A DNA stretch of 64,000 nucleotides, from NCBI RefSeq assembly GCF_026248825.1, contig NZ_CP110973.1, positions 3,677,001-3,741,000 of the forward strand, given 5' to 3'. This stretch comes from Larkinella insperata. Its GTDB lineage: Bacteria > Bacteroidota > Bacteroidia > Cytophagales > Spirosomataceae. The notes beneath the pieces are model-generated. The model saw only the letters and a list, made by a program, of their open reading frames with translations, was not told the DNA's origin and searched no databases. Made by a program: the position numbers and the translations under genes. Below are positions 35,399 through 44,866 of this stretch, piece after piece. How positions within the stretch are numbered: position 1 is the stretch's first letter; each line of letters begins with the position of its first letter.

Positions 35399-35628
35399 CG
35401 TTTCTCCTGAACCAGTTGTCTTTCTCCATCCGAACCGGTTCCGGTCCGGAAAATACCTGCCTATTTTTCTTCAGAACACACCCCAAATTCAGTCCACTGG
35501 CGGGAAGGCAGAATTGAGTAAAGCCCGACAGGACAGGACGAATCTTTGTCGTCGAAATTCAGTAGGTGACAAGTAGAACGTTTCTCGGCACTTCTTTTGT
35601 GACAAACTTTATCTATAAAAAATGCTAA

Positions 35629-36456
35629 ATGAAACACTTCTCCGCCTACACTGCCGAGGAGTTAGCCGCTGACGAATTATTCATTCGGTGGGTTCAACAT
35701 CCTGATGATGCCGAGGTCTCGGCGTACTGGGAGGGTTGGCTGGCCTACCATCCGTATAAAGAAGACACCGTGGCGTTAGCCCGCGAACTGGTGCATCTGG
35801 CATCAAATCCGGGTTCTCAGCCACTGGAAGGGGAGGAGGTCGTATCGTTGTGGGGAAGAATCCGGTCATCGATCCAGGAAATGCCGGAGTTGCAGCCGTT
35901 GCAGCCCGAAATTCAGACCTGGGTGACCAACTGGTACATTTTCCGCTGGGTGAGTGCTGCGGCCGCTATTGTCCTGTTCATTGGCTGGGTGCTCTGGATG
36001 CAGGGATCGCACGCTATGGAAACCATTCGGACCCCGTACGGGGTCGCTAAAACCGTTAAACTACCGGACGGAACCATGGTAAAACTGATTGGGAACAGCC
36101 AGCTCCGATTTGCCCGTGTGTGGTCGGAGGAAGTGCCGCGGGCGGTCTGGCTCGAAGGAGAAGCTTTTTTTACCGTAGCCGAACGTCCGGGTTCCGGCGA
36201 GGACAGTAAGTTCCGGGTTCATACCAACACCCTGACGGTTGAAGTCCAGGGGACGCGGTTCAACGTATCGCAGGGTAAAAAAGGAACGCGCGTCATGTTG
36301 TCGTCCGGGAAAATAAAACTGATGCTGAACGATGATCCGCAGGTGATCGAAATGAAACCGGGTGAGTCCGTGGAGATTCCGGCGCCGATTACGATTCCGC
36401 ACAAAACCTCATCCATACATACCTCGGTGAAGGTTCAGAATCTGCCGATTAGCTAA
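35629..36456 (+). CDS. FecR-family protein without DUF4974 domain
   Basis: A 275-residue single-pass membrane protein: N-terminal cytoplasmic anti-sigma-like region (about 1-95), TM helix about 106-123 (RWVSAAAAIVLFIGWVLWM), then the periplasmic FecR domain (TPYGVAKTVKLPDGTMVKLIGNSQLRF … GEAFFTVAE … VEVQGTRFNVS … GKIKL). It ends about 35 residues later, so the C-terminal DUF4974/STN-contact domain of typical Bacteroidota FecR proteins is absent. No sigma-factor gene is adjacent and the following SusC has no STN domain, so classical sigma/FecR/SusC signalling is doubtful. It likely regulates the SusCD locus by another route or works with a distant sigma factor. Confidence 0.85.
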   Translation: MKHFSAYTAEELAADELFIRWVQHPDDAEVSAYWEGWLAYHPYKEDTVALARELVHLASNPGSQPLEGEEVVSLWGRIRSSIQEMPELQPLQPEIQTWVTNWYIFRWVSAAAAIVLFIGWVLWMQGSHAMETIRTPYGVAKTVKLPDGTMVKLIGNSQLRFARVWSEEVPRAVWLEGEAFFTVAERPGSGEDSKFRVHTNTLTVEVQGTRFNVSQGKKGTRVMLSSGKIKLMLNDDPQVIEMKPGESVEIPAPITIPHKTSSIHTSVKVQNLPIS

Positions 36457-36523
36457 ACAATACACCTTGTTCATAACCAGTCTCTATTAACTAATTTAAA
36501 CTAAACCAACCATCTCTACATGT

Positions 36524-39500
36524 ATGAAAGGTAGGATTACTAGTCTTCATTCTCCATGGATGAACGGGAGAAGTGTCTTCAATCAGTTGAGTACGTACGG
36601 TCTGGCCGGCTTGTTAATCGGAAGCTACCCGCTACAGGCCGCTACAAAACCTGACGCAGCCCGGGCCGTTTACAGACACCCGTTGGCCGTTGTCACCACA
36701 AATCCAGCCGCTCAGGAGCGAACCATCTCCGGACAAACACTGTCTGCGGAAGACAACGCTCCGTTGCCGGGCGTAAACGTCGCCGTGAAGGGCACGACCC
36801 GCGGCACCACCAGCGATGCCGAAGGCAAGTTTCGAATTGCCGTTCCAGACAACAACGCGGTGCTGGTGTTCTCGTCAGTTGGCTTTATCACGCAGGAAAT
36901 TACGGTTGGGGCGCAGTCGGCGGTCAGCATCAAGATGGCCGTTGACCAACGGACGCTGAATGAAGTGGTCGTGGTTGGGTACGGGGTGCAAAAGAAAAGC
37001 CAGGTAACGGGCGCTATTTCGTCGGTCGGTTCCAAAGAAATTGCCGAACTACCGATTACCAACGCCCGGCAGGCGCTTCAGGGCCGGGCGGCCGGGGTCG
37101 ACGTGGTGCAGAGCAGCAGCAAACCGGGTACGGGACCGGTGGTTCGGATTCGCGGCCGTCGCTCGATCAATGCCTCCAATGATCCGCTGTACGTAGTGGA
37201 CGGAATTCCGATGGCGGGTAGCATTGATGACATCAACCCCAATGATATCCAGTCGATGGAAGTTCTGAAAGATGCCTCGGCAACGGCTATTTACGGCTCG
37301 CGGGGCTCAAACGGGGTGGTCCTGATTACCACAAAACGCGGAAAACCGGGTAAAACGGTTGTTAGTTACGACGGCTACTACGGTCTTTCCGACCGGCTTG
37401 GCCAGATCGACGTTTTCAACGGAGCGGAGTTCGCCGAATACAAACGGGAGTCGCGCCGGGCGGTTAATCAGTACACCACGGATGAAAAACTCTTTGAGCC
37501 GGTCGAACTGGACGGGATCAAGAACAACCGGAGCACGGATTACCAATCGTATCTGTTGCGGCAGGGAAATATCCAAAGCCATCAGATCGGGGTGCAGGGC
37601 GGAAGCGAAAAAACGCAGTTTGCCATTTCGGGCAACTACTTCAGAGACGTGGGCGTCGTCAAAAATCAGGATTTCACGCGGTACACGTTCCGGATCAACC
37701 TTGATCACCAGATCTCACCCAGAATCAAAATCGGAACGTCGACCCTGGGCGTATATAGCACGCGTAATGGTGAAAACTTCAACCCCCTGGGCGGGGCTTA
37801 CGCGGAAAACCCCCTGGGTAAACCGTATGATGATAACGGCAAGATGATCTTCCTGCCAACCTCCGACGGTTTACGGACGAACCCGATTGCGGAAATTATT
37901 CCCGGTGCGCAGGTTGATCTGACCAAGCGGATCCGGCTCTTCAACAGCATTTACGGGGAATGGAACATCCTCAATGGGCTGAAATACCGCGTCAACTTCG
38001 GACCGGACCTGTCAAATCGGCGGATTGGTCGGTTTGTTGGTAGCCAGACCAATGCCCGTCGCGGGGCGGATCCAACGGCTTATTCGTTCAACGAATACCA
38101 GTTCAACTGGACGCTGGAAAACATTTTGACCTACAACAAGACCCTGAAAGACGTGCATAGCATCAACGTTACGGCTTTGCAGTCGGTGCAGAAAGACGAT
38201 TACGAAACCAACCAGATCGATGTAACGGGGGTGCCGGCCGAATCACAGCAGTTTTATAACTTGGGTCAGGCTTCGCTCATCAACAGCGTGGGTAGTAACG
38301 TCCGGCGGTGGGTGCTCAATTCCTACATGGCCCGGGTTAACTATGACTACCAGGAACGGTATCAAGTGACACTGACGGCGCGGTACGACGGCTCGTCACG
38401 GTTTGGGGAAAACACGAAATACGGCTTCTTCCCGTCGGCGGCCGTGGGCTGGAACATCGACAAGGAGGGCTTCATCAAGCGGCAGACCTGGATTGACCTG
38501 CTGAGACTGCGGGCCAGTTACGGAACCATCGGCAGTACCGCCATTGATCCTTACCAGACGCAGGCGCAACTGGCCCGTACAACCTACGCCTTTGGTGCAA
38601 CGGGGGCCTTTGGGTACCGGCCGTTTACCATCAGCAACCCGGATTTGAAGTGGGAGACGACAACAACTGGGAACATCGGATTGGATTATAGCTTCTTCCA
38701 GGGCCGTCTTTCCGGAGCACTGGAATACTACCGGGCCGACACCCGCGATCTGTTGCTGTTTGATCAGTTGCCCCTGACGAGCGGTTTCGATCGGGTATTG
38801 CGCAACGTGGGTAAAACGCGCAACCAGGGTATCGAGTTAACGGTATCGACGGTTAACGTGGATGCGCCGAGCGGCTTCCGCTGGACAACCGATTTACAGT
38901 TTACCCGCAACCGCGAGTCCATTCTGGAGTTGTTTAACGGGAAAGTGGATGATGTAGGCAATTCCCGGTTTATTGGTCAGCCGCTGACGGCGTACTTTGA
39001 TTACAAGAAAATCGGTATCTGGCAGACCAATGAGGCTGATGAGGCCAAGCGCTACCAGAGTGCAGTAGGCCAGATCAAGATTCAGGACACAAACGGCGAT
39101 GGTAAAATTGATCCGGTTGATCGGGTCATCCTGGGATCGCAGGTGCCCAAATTCAGCGCCGGTATCACCAACCGGTTTGAGTACAAAGGCTTCGATTTGT
39201 CGTTCTTTGTCTTTGCGCGGATTGGCTACATGTTCCGCAGTATTTTCCACCAGGACTTCCTGACGCTGGCCGGTCGCTATAATTCGCTGGATGTTGATTA
39301 CTGGACGGCCAACAATCCGACCAACGAATTTCCGCAGCCGAACGTGAACCAGGAGTTCCCGCCTTTCCGGTCAACCCTGCTGTATTTTGACGGGTCATTC
39401 GTGAAAATCCGGAACATCAATTTCGGCTATAACGTCCCGACAACGCTAACCAACAAGTTGCGCATTAGCTCGTTGCGCGTATTTGCCAGCGTTCAGCAGC

Positions 39501-39625
39501 CCTTCATTTTCTCGGAATACCGGACGAAATACAAAGGGGTCGATAGCGAAACCGACGGTGATGTGAACGCCAACCAGTCGCCCGCAGTCCGGCAAACTAC
39601 TTTCGGTATCAACCTGAAATTTTAA
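36524..39625 (+). CDS. SusC/RagA-type TonB-linked transporter of the keto-sugar locus
   Basis: A 1033-residue outer-membrane transporter. Long N-terminal leader with a signal-like hydrophobic stretch (about 20-42), then the carboxypeptidase-like domain (ISGQTLSAEDNAPLPGVNV, about 70-150), plug (LNEVVVVGYGVQKKSQVTGAISSV), the SusC signature (KDASATAIYGSRGSNGVVLITT) and a barrel ending in Phe. No STN domain. It pairs with the SusD gene 18 nt downstream and delivers substrate to the exported enzymes that follow. Confidence 0.95.
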   Translation: MKGRITSLHSPWMNGRSVFNQLSTYGLAGLLIGSYPLQAATKPDAARAVYRHPLAVVTTNPAAQERTISGQTLSAEDNAPLPGVNVAVKGTTRGTTSDAEGKFRIAVPDNNAVLVFSSVGFITQEITVGAQSAVSIKMAVDQRTLNEVVVVGYGVQKKSQVTGAISSVGSKEIAELPITNARQALQGRAAGVDVVQSSSKPGTGPVVRIRGRRSINASNDPLYVVDGIPMAGSIDDINPNDIQSMEVLKDASATAIYGSRGSNGVVLITTKRGKPGKTVVSYDGYYGLSDRLGQIDVFNGAEFAEYKRESRRAVNQYTTDEKLFEPVELDGIKNNRSTDYQSYLLRQGNIQSHQIGVQGGSEKTQFAISGNYFRDVGVVKNQDFTRYTFRINLDHQISPRIKIGTSTLGVYSTRNGENFNPLGGAYAENPLGKPYDDNGKMIFLPTSDGLRTNPIAEIIPGAQVDLTKRIRLFNSIYGEWNILNGLKYRVNFGPDLSNRRIGRFVGSQTNARRGADPTAYSFNEYQFNWTLENILTYNKTLKDVHSINVTALQSVQKDDYETNQIDVTGVPAESQQFYNLGQASLINSVGSNVRRWVLNSYMARVNYDYQERYQVTLTARYDGSSRFGENTKYGFFPSAAVGWNIDKEGFIKRQTWIDLLRLRASYGTIGSTAIDPYQTQAQLARTTYAFGATGAFGYRPFTISNPDLKWETTTTGNIGLDYSFFQGRLSGALEYYRADTRDLLLFDQLPLTSGFDRVLRNVGKTRNQGIELTVSTVNVDAPSGFRWTTDLQFTRNRESILELFNGKVDDVGNSRFIGQPLTAYFDYKKIGIWQTNEADEAKRYQSAVGQIKIQDTNGDGKIDPVDRVILGSQVPKFSAGITNRFEYKGFDLSFFVFARIGYMFRSIFHQDFLTLAGRYNSLDVDYWTANNPTNEFPQPNVNQEFPPFRSTLLYFDGSFVKIRNINFGYNVPTTLTNKLRISSLRVFASVQQPFIFSEYRTKYKGVDSETDGDVNANQSPAVRQTTFGINLKF

Positions 39626-39643
39626 TTCCCATTAACGAACACG

Positions 39644-41341
39644 ATGAAAACCTATAAATCATTATTAGTTGCGGGCGCGCTGCTGTTCAGCGCTACGGGT
39701 TGCAACGACTTACTAAACGAAGTGCCGGTTTCGCAGGTGGGTAGCCAGTATGCCAATTCGCCCAACGGATTTGAAGCGGTTGTCAAAGCGGCTTATGCTT
39801 CCCTGCGGGAGTACTATGGCCGGGAAGATGCCATGACGCTGACCGTTTTTGGAACGGATACGTACACGATGGGGGCCGATGGTAGTTTTAAATTTGTGAA
39901 TCAGTATACTTCGCAGATTGATGGCCGGCTGGGGCCGACGAACAACATCTGGAATGCGTTCTACGGTGCGATCAACACCATCAATGTGGCGCTGGATGCG
40001 GCTGACGGGATTGCCGGTCTGGATGAAACCATCAAAAAGCGTCGGGTAGCCGAGCTGAAGTTTTTGCGGGGACATCATTACTTTATCCTGGTGCAGATGT
40101 TTGGACCCGTCTCGTTGCTGACCAAAGGGAACCTGACGCCCACTAAGGAGTTTAGCCGTGCTCCGGTGAAAGATGTGTACGCACAGATCGTTTCCGACCT
40201 GGAAAGCTCCCTGACTGATCTGGCTACGCCAACGTCCGAATACGGCCGGGTTACCAAAGGAGCGGCCGAACACCTGCTTGCGAAAGTGTACCTGACCAAA
40301 GCGACGGATAAGGATGCCGCTGCGGCCGATGATTTTGCCAAAGCAGCGACGTACGCGCAGAATGTCATTAAAAACTACACGTATAACCTGTTGCCGGATT
40401 TCTCGAGCGTTTTCGCGCAAGGTGGAGGTGAGGTAAACAGTGAGGTTATTTTTGCTACCCAGTATACTTCCGAGCCCATTACCAATATTGGAACGGGTTA
40501 CAATTCGACGACTACCAACACGGTTACCATCAATGGCAACCAGACGCACCTGTACTTCGTAATGGAGTACGACAATCAGGCGGGGATGCAGCGCGATGTG
40601 TTGAACGGACGCCCGTTCAGACGGTTTATGCCGACTAACTACATGCTGAATGTTGTGTTTGCCGAAAAAAACCGTACGATTGATTCCCGGTATAAAAAGT
40701 CGTTCAAAGACACGTACTACGTGAACAACCCCACCAAAACGACGCCGATTTTCGACAATTCGAAAACCTCGTTGAAGTTTGTGGCGGGCGATACGGCTAT
40801 TTTTCTTCCCGGTTACGAAATGCCGCTGGAGGAGCGGGCCAAACGACGCTATCAGGTACTGGTGCCTAGTCTGTACCGACCAAACCTGTTCCCGGCCCTG
40901 GTGAAGTTTATGGACCCGTTGCGTCCAGACCGGACCTACGAACCGGGTAGCCGCGACTTTATCATGTTCCGCTTGGCCGAAACGTACCTGATTGCGGCCG
41001 AAGCGCTGATTAAGCAAGGCAAACCGGCCGAGGCTGTGCCGTTCATCAATGCCGTTCGTCGTCGGGCCGCCTGGCCGGGCAAACAGGCCGAAATGGAAAT
41101 CACGACCGCCCAGGCAACGATGGATTTTATTATGGAGGAGCGCGAACGGGAGTTGGCGGGCGAAATGCACCGCTGGTTCGATCTCAAACGCTGGGGTGTA
41201 CTGGTAGAACGCGTGAAAGCCTACAACCCCGACGGAGCACCCAATGTTAAGGATTTCCACGTTCTGCGCCCGATTCCGCAGGATCAGATTGACCGGACGG
41301 CGGGCGGATCGGCCAGCTATCCGCAGAATCCGGGGTATTAA
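39644..41341 (+). CDS. SusD/RagB nutrient-binding lipoprotein of the keto-sugar locus
   Basis: A 565-residue surface lipoprotein with the lipobox SATGC (Cys at about 20). It has the N-terminal SusD domain (VPVSQVGSQYANSPNGFEAVVKAAY) and the C-terminal RagB/SusD end (FRLAETYLIAAEAL, ERERELAGEMHRWFDLKRW, HVLRPIPQDQID). It is the capture lid for the upstream SusC. A hairpin at 41362-41404 follows, partly separating SusCD from the enzyme genes. Confidence 0.95.
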   Translation: MKTYKSLLVAGALLFSATGCNDLLNEVPVSQVGSQYANSPNGFEAVVKAAYASLREYYGREDAMTLTVFGTDTYTMGADGSFKFVNQYTSQIDGRLGPTNNIWNAFYGAINTINVALDAADGIAGLDETIKKRRVAELKFLRGHHYFILVQMFGPVSLLTKGNLTPTKEFSRAPVKDVYAQIVSDLESSLTDLATPTSEYGRVTKGAAEHLLAKVYLTKATDKDAAAADDFAKAATYAQNVIKNYTYNLLPDFSSVFAQGGGEVNSEVIFATQYTSEPITNIGTGYNSTTTNTVTINGNQTHLYFVMEYDNQAGMQRDVLNGRPFRRFMPTNYMLNVVFAEKNRTIDSRYKKSFKDTYYVNNPTKTTPIFDNSKTSLKFVAGDTAIFLPGYEMPLEERAKRRYQVLVPSLYRPNLFPALVKFMDPLRPDRTYEPGSRDFIMFRLAETYLIAAEALIKQGKPAEAVPFINAVRRRAAWPGKQAEMEITTAQATMDFIMEERERELAGEMHRWFDLKRWGVLVERVKAYNPDGAPNVKDFHVLRPIPQDQIDRTAGGSASYPQNPGY

Positions 41342-41361
41342 GCCCGAACGTTATCCGCTGC

Positions 41362-41404
41362 AACGGCCCCTGAACCGACAAGTGTGTTCAGGGGCCGTTT
41401 GCTA
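41362..41404 (+). terminator. hairpin after SusD (terminator or attenuator)
   Basis: AACGGCCCCTGAAC (41362-41375) pairs exactly with GTTCAGGGGCCGTT (41386-41399) around a 10-nt loop. Only three or four T follow, so termination may be partial, setting SusCD above the downstream enzymes. Confidence 0.65.
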
Positions 41405-41440
41405 AGCGATGTGAGTAGATTCACCCCCGGCTTTCCTTCC

Positions 41441-41495
41441 TTAACCGGGTTCGGTTAACGACCACTACACTCCAACCTTATTCGGTTAACTGAAT
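41441..41495. promoter_or_regulatory. palindromes with TTCGGTTAAC direct repeats
   Basis: TTAACCG-GGTT-CGGTTAA (41441-41458) and ATTCGGTTAACTGAAT (41480-41495) share the direct repeat TTCGGTTAAC at 41450-41459 and 41481-41490, spaced 31 bp (three helical turns). They lie directly upstream of the isomerase-like gene, so this looks like an operator for the enzyme half of the locus. Confidence 0.5.
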
Positions 41496-41505
41496 CAGAT
41501 CGATT

Positions 41506-42429
41506 ATGCAGAATACCGTTAACAGACGTCAATTTCTTGCCACCGCCGGTTTATCGGCGCTTGTTCTGGGCACGAAAACGAATCTACTGGCCGAAACCGC
41601 TAAGAAGTCCGGCTTGAAAATTGGCTACTCCGGCATTACCTGGGGCGGCAAAGATGAGCAGGCCATCAGGGAGCTTGCTTCGCTAGGGTACAAAGGAATT
41701 CAACTGCGGGCCAATACGTTTGCGCCTTATAAAACCAAGCCGTCTGAACTGAAAGCACTGCTGGACCAACACCGCCTGCAACTGGCCATGTTTTCGAGCG
41801 GTAACGTAGAAGTTGATCCGGCGAAGTTTCAGAGCACGGTGGATATGCACGTGGCCCACGCCAGTTTCGTAAAAGCGCTGGGCGGTTCGGCGTTCCAGAT
41901 GACCAATAGCCTGCGGAAAAACGGGCAGGCACCAACGACCGACGAACTCAAGAAGCTGGCGCAGATAATGAACGAAATCGGCAAGCAAACCGCCGATCTG
42001 GGTGTTCAGGCAACCTACCACAACCACATGAAACAGTGGGGGGAAACACCGGAAGAGGTGGACGTGCTGGTGCAGGAAATGAATCCAAAATACGTTAAGC
42101 TGCTGCTGGACATTGCCCACTACAAACAGGGCGGGGGCGATCCGGCCAAAGCCGTGCTGCAATACAAGGACGTGCTGCACGCGCTGCACCTGAAAGACAC
42201 CAAAAGCCCGCTACCCGAAAAGCCCGACGATCCGAAAGCCTACAAGTTTGTGGAGCTGGGACAGGGTAACGTGGATGTTCCGGCGGTGTTTGCGGCCCTG
42301 GATAAAATCAAGTTCAAAGGGTGGGGCGTTGTGGAATTGGATGGCGTGCCCGATCCAAATAAAACACCCCTGCAATGCGCGCAGATCAACAAAGACTACA
42401 TTACTAAAACGCTAAACTTCCCACTTTAA
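41506..42429 (+). CDS. Tat-exported sugar phosphate isomerase/epimerase-like TIM barrel
   Basis: A 307-residue protein of the xylose-isomerase-like AP endonuclease 2 superfamily. The N-terminus NRRQFLATAGLSALVLG is a twin-arginine signal. Candidate divalent metal ligands lie in ATYHNHMKQW, LLLDIAHY, HALHLKD and the GWGVVELDG end. The name covers true isomerases and epimerases as well as the 3-keto-glycoside lyases/hydratases found beside Gfo/Idh enzymes; the last is favoured by this neighbourhood. The Tat signal indicates folding with metal before export. First enzyme gene, 105 nt before DUF1080. Confidence 0.88.
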   Translation: MQNTVNRRQFLATAGLSALVLGTKTNLLAETAKKSGLKIGYSGITWGGKDEQAIRELASLGYKGIQLRANTFAPYKTKPSELKALLDQHRLQLAMFSSGNVEVDPAKFQSTVDMHVAHASFVKALGGSAFQMTNSLRKNGQAPTTDELKKLAQIMNEIGKQTADLGVQATYHNHMKQWGETPEEVDVLVQEMNPKYVKLLLDIAHYKQGGGDPAKAVLQYKDVLHALHLKDTKSPLPEKPDDPKAYKFVELGQGNVDVPAVFAALDKIKFKGWGVVELDGVPDPNKTPLQCAQINKDYITKTLNFPL

Positions 42430-42447
42430 AACCCTGCTTAACGCAGA

Positions 42448-42507
42448 TAACTCCGCTTACCTCCGCGAAATAAGTTTAAAAAGTCCTTTCGCAGAGTTGA
42501 GCGGAGA
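42448..42507. repeat. imperfect inverted repeat (CCGC/GCGG type)
   Basis: TAACTCCGCTTACCTCCGCG (42448-42467) continuing to AAA pairs with TTTCGCAGAGTTGAGCGGAG (42487-42506) at 17 of 20 positions, with a 16-nt AT-rich loop. It fills the gap between the isomerase-like and DUF1080 genes. Confidence 0.65.
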
Positions 42508-42534
42508 ATAGCGACGTTCGGCGGAGAACAGATT

Positions 42535-43278
42535 ATGAAAACATTCTTGATGACGGCAGCTTTGCTGGTTGGGCTAATGGCCGCCGAAAAACCGCAGGCC
42601 CCCAACACCCTGACCGAGAAAGAGAAAAAGGAGGGGTGGAAGCTCCTGTTCGATGGAAAAACCACCAAGGGCTGGCGGGGCGCTTACAAGGACAAATTCC
42701 CCGAGAAAGGCTGGCTTGTTCAGGATGGTACGCTAACCATCAGCAAATCCGACGGGTCGGAGTCGACCAACTTTGGGGACATTGTGACCGACGGCGAACA
42801 CAGCGATTTCGATCTGACGTTTGAGTTTAAACTGACCGAAGGGGCCAACAGCGGATTGAAGTATTTTGTGGTGGAAGAAACGCCCAAACCGGCGGGGTCG
42901 GCCTACGGACTGGAGTACCAGGTGCTGGATGACGACAAACACCCGGATGCCAAAAAAGGGAATAACGGAAACCGTACCGTTGGATCACTCTACGACCTGA
43001 TTGCGGCCAAAGACAAAACAGCCAACCCGATTGGCGAATGGAACCAGGCCCGCGTTGTGTCGAAAGGCAAGCACGTTGAGCACTGGCTGAATGGCAAAAA
43101 GGTGGTGGACTACGAACGGGGCAGCGAAGCGTTCCGGGCGCTGGTGGCGCAGAGCAAATACAGCGCTCCTTCGTATAACGCACACGGTCGGTTCGGAGAA
43201 GCCCCCAAAGGGCACATTCTGCTTCAGGACCACGGCGATCGGGTGTCGTTCCGGAATATGAAAATTAAAGCGTTATAA
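42535..43278 (+). CDS. exported DUF1080 protein (3-keto-disaccharide hydrolase family)
   Basis: A 247-residue protein with a Sec signal (about 1-17, LVGLMAAE). The concanavalin-like DUF1080 domain shows its hallmarks: GWKLLFDGKTTKGWRG, WLVQDGTLTISK, DFDLTFEFKLTEGANSGLKYFV, GLEYQVLDD and the closing HGDRVSFRNMKIKAL. Members of PF06439 cleave 3-keto-glycosides. It sits between an isomerase-like TIM barrel and a Gfo/Idh oxidoreductase, which fits an oxidise-then-cleave scheme. Activity is inferred from family and context. Confidence 0.9.
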   Translation: MKTFLMTAALLVGLMAAEKPQAPNTLTEKEKKEGWKLLFDGKTTKGWRGAYKDKFPEKGWLVQDGTLTISKSDGSESTNFGDIVTDGEHSDFDLTFEFKLTEGANSGLKYFVVEETPKPAGSAYGLEYQVLDDDKHPDAKKGNNGNRTVGSLYDLIAAKDKTANPIGEWNQARVVSKGKHVEHWLNGKKVVDYERGSEAFRALVAQSKYSAPSYNAHGRFGEAPKGHILLQDHGDRVSFRNMKIKAL

Positions 43279-43402
43279 AAAGTCGTAAGCCAAAAACGAT
43301 CAGCGGATTATAGTAGACTTTCACCGAATAAGTCTTTCCATTAATGGTCTCTTGGCAACCTTCAGACGTATACAACTTACAAACAACTAAACGACATACC
43401 GT

Positions 43403-44749
43403 ATGGAAAATCGTCGCGACTTTATAAAGAAATCTGCACTGGCCGGGCTGGGCATGAGCTTTTCAGCCGCCAGTTACGCCCGTATTCTGGGCTCTGCCGA
43501 CCGCGTACGGGTTGGGATTGTTGGCTTCTCGGATCGCTTCCGGGGAGCGCTGGCACCGAGTTTTGCCGCACACGCCAAAGAACTTAACTTCGAGTTTGTG
43601 GCGGTATCCGACATTTGGAGCCGTCGGCGCGAGGAAGCCGAAGCCCACCTGAAAAAGAACGGCTGGATCAGCGATAACTTCGTAAAATGCCGCAACAACG
43701 AAGAGCTCTACGACCGGAAGGACGTGGACGCGGTAATCATCAGTACCGCCGATTTCCAGCATGCGCTGCACTGCGCGGAAGCCGTGGACGCCGGACGTGA
43801 TGTGTACGTGGAAAAACCGTTTGCGGAGTCGCTGGAAGATGCCCGCAAAGCGCTGAAAGCCGTTGAGAAAAGCAAGAAGATCGTGCAGGTTGGCTCGCAG
43901 CGCCGGAGTACACCGAACTACTGGGCCGCCAATGAATTCATCAAATCCGGTAAGTTTGGCGACATCGCCATGGTGGAAATGACCTGGAACGTCAACCAGC
44001 CGGGTCGGTGGCGCCGGGCCAAGCTGGTCTCCGAAATCAAAAAAGAAGATACGGACTGGAAACGGTATCTGATGAACCGCCCGATGGTGGAGTGGGATCC
44101 GCGCAAGTATCTGGAATTCCGCTTGTTCTATCCTTACTCGTCCGGTATTCCGGGGCAGTGGATGTCGCACCAGATCGATACGGTACACTGGTTCAGTGGC
44201 CTGGAGCACCCGCGCAGTGTGGTGGCTAACGGCGGTATTTACGTCTGGAAAGACGGTCGGGTAAACCCCGATACGTTCACGGCCGTGTTCGATTATGGTC
44301 CAGATGACGACAAGTCAAAAGGGTTCCAGGTGCTGTACAGCTCCCGGATGACCAACGAAGCGGGCGGGACCAAGGAATTGTACTACTCAAACGGGGGTAT
44401 GATTAACCTGGACACCAACAAAATCAGCTCCGAAGGCGGTCTGGAAGCCCGGGCAGCGCAGGAAATGGGCATGAAACCGAATCTGCTGGCGGATCAGACA
44501 CTGGCGACCACCGGCGAGAAGCAGGTAACATCGGCCAACACCGGTGCCGATCCGATGACGTCGCGGCACATGCGCAACTGGATGGAGTGCGTTCGCAGCC
44601 GGAAAGAACCCAATGCGCCCGCGAAAGCCGGATACAACCACTCGGTGGCCAGCATTATGTCGACCATTGCCTACCAAACCGGCGAGCGCGTGACCTACGA
44701 CAGCGCCAAGCAGGAGATCCTGGCGAGTGGAAAAACCGTAAAAGTTTAA
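43403..44749 (+). CDS. Tat-exported Gfo/Idh/MocA family oxidoreductase
   Basis: A 448-residue NAD(P)-dependent sugar oxidoreductase. A twin-arginine signal (ENRRDFIKKSALAGLGMSF, about 2-20) precedes the Rossmann domain (VRVGIVGFSDRFRGAL, about 35-50) and the family's catalytic Glu-Lys-Pro (VYVEKPF). The C-terminal alpha/beta domain holds the substrate-side His (WMSHQIDTVHWF). Tat export implies a tightly bound cofactor, as in glucose-fructose oxidoreductase. Role inferred: oxidise a hexose or glycoside, probably at C3, in the periplasm. Confidence 0.92.
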   Translation: MENRRDFIKKSALAGLGMSFSAASYARILGSADRVRVGIVGFSDRFRGALAPSFAAHAKELNFEFVAVSDIWSRRREEAEAHLKKNGWISDNFVKCRNNEELYDRKDVDAVIISTADFQHALHCAEAVDAGRDVYVEKPFAESLEDARKALKAVEKSKKIVQVGSQRRSTPNYWAANEFIKSGKFGDIAMVEMTWNVNQPGRWRRAKLVSEIKKEDTDWKRYLMNRPMVEWDPRKYLEFRLFYPYSSGIPGQWMSHQIDTVHWFSGLEHPRSVVANGGIYVWKDGRVNPDTFTAVFDYGPDDDKSKGFQVLYSSRMTNEAGGTKELYYSNGGMINLDTNKISSEGGLEARAAQEMGMKPNLLADQTLATTGEKQVTSANTGADPMTSRHMRNWMECVRSRKEPNAPAKAGYNHSVASIMSTIAYQTGERVTYDSAKQEILASGKTVKV

Positions 44750-44767
44750 CGTAAAGAGAAACTGACC

Positions 44768-44847
44768 GGAACGCGGATTAAACGGATTTAGCAGATTGAA
44801 ACGGGGTATCGTTTTTGATCGGGGCGATTCGTTCAATCCGCGTTTCC
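44768..44847. repeat. inverted repeat GGAACGCGGATT … AATCCGCGTTTCC
   Basis: GGAACGCGGATT (44768-44779) pairs with AATCCGCGTTTCC (44835-44847) with one extra base. An inner pair GATTGAA (44794-44800) / TTCAATC (44832-44838) competes for the right arm. It fills most of the Gfo/Idh-PmoA gap. It resembles short palindromic intergenic elements seen in Bacteroidota, but the copy number in this genome is unknown. Confidence 0.6.
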
Positions 44848-44866
44848 ATAACTACCCATTCTGAAA

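Noticed and set aside
39713..41260. 515-codon minus-strand open frame
   Set aside because: Antisense to a complete SusD gene with a lipobox and RagB end; no recognisable domain in the shadow frame.
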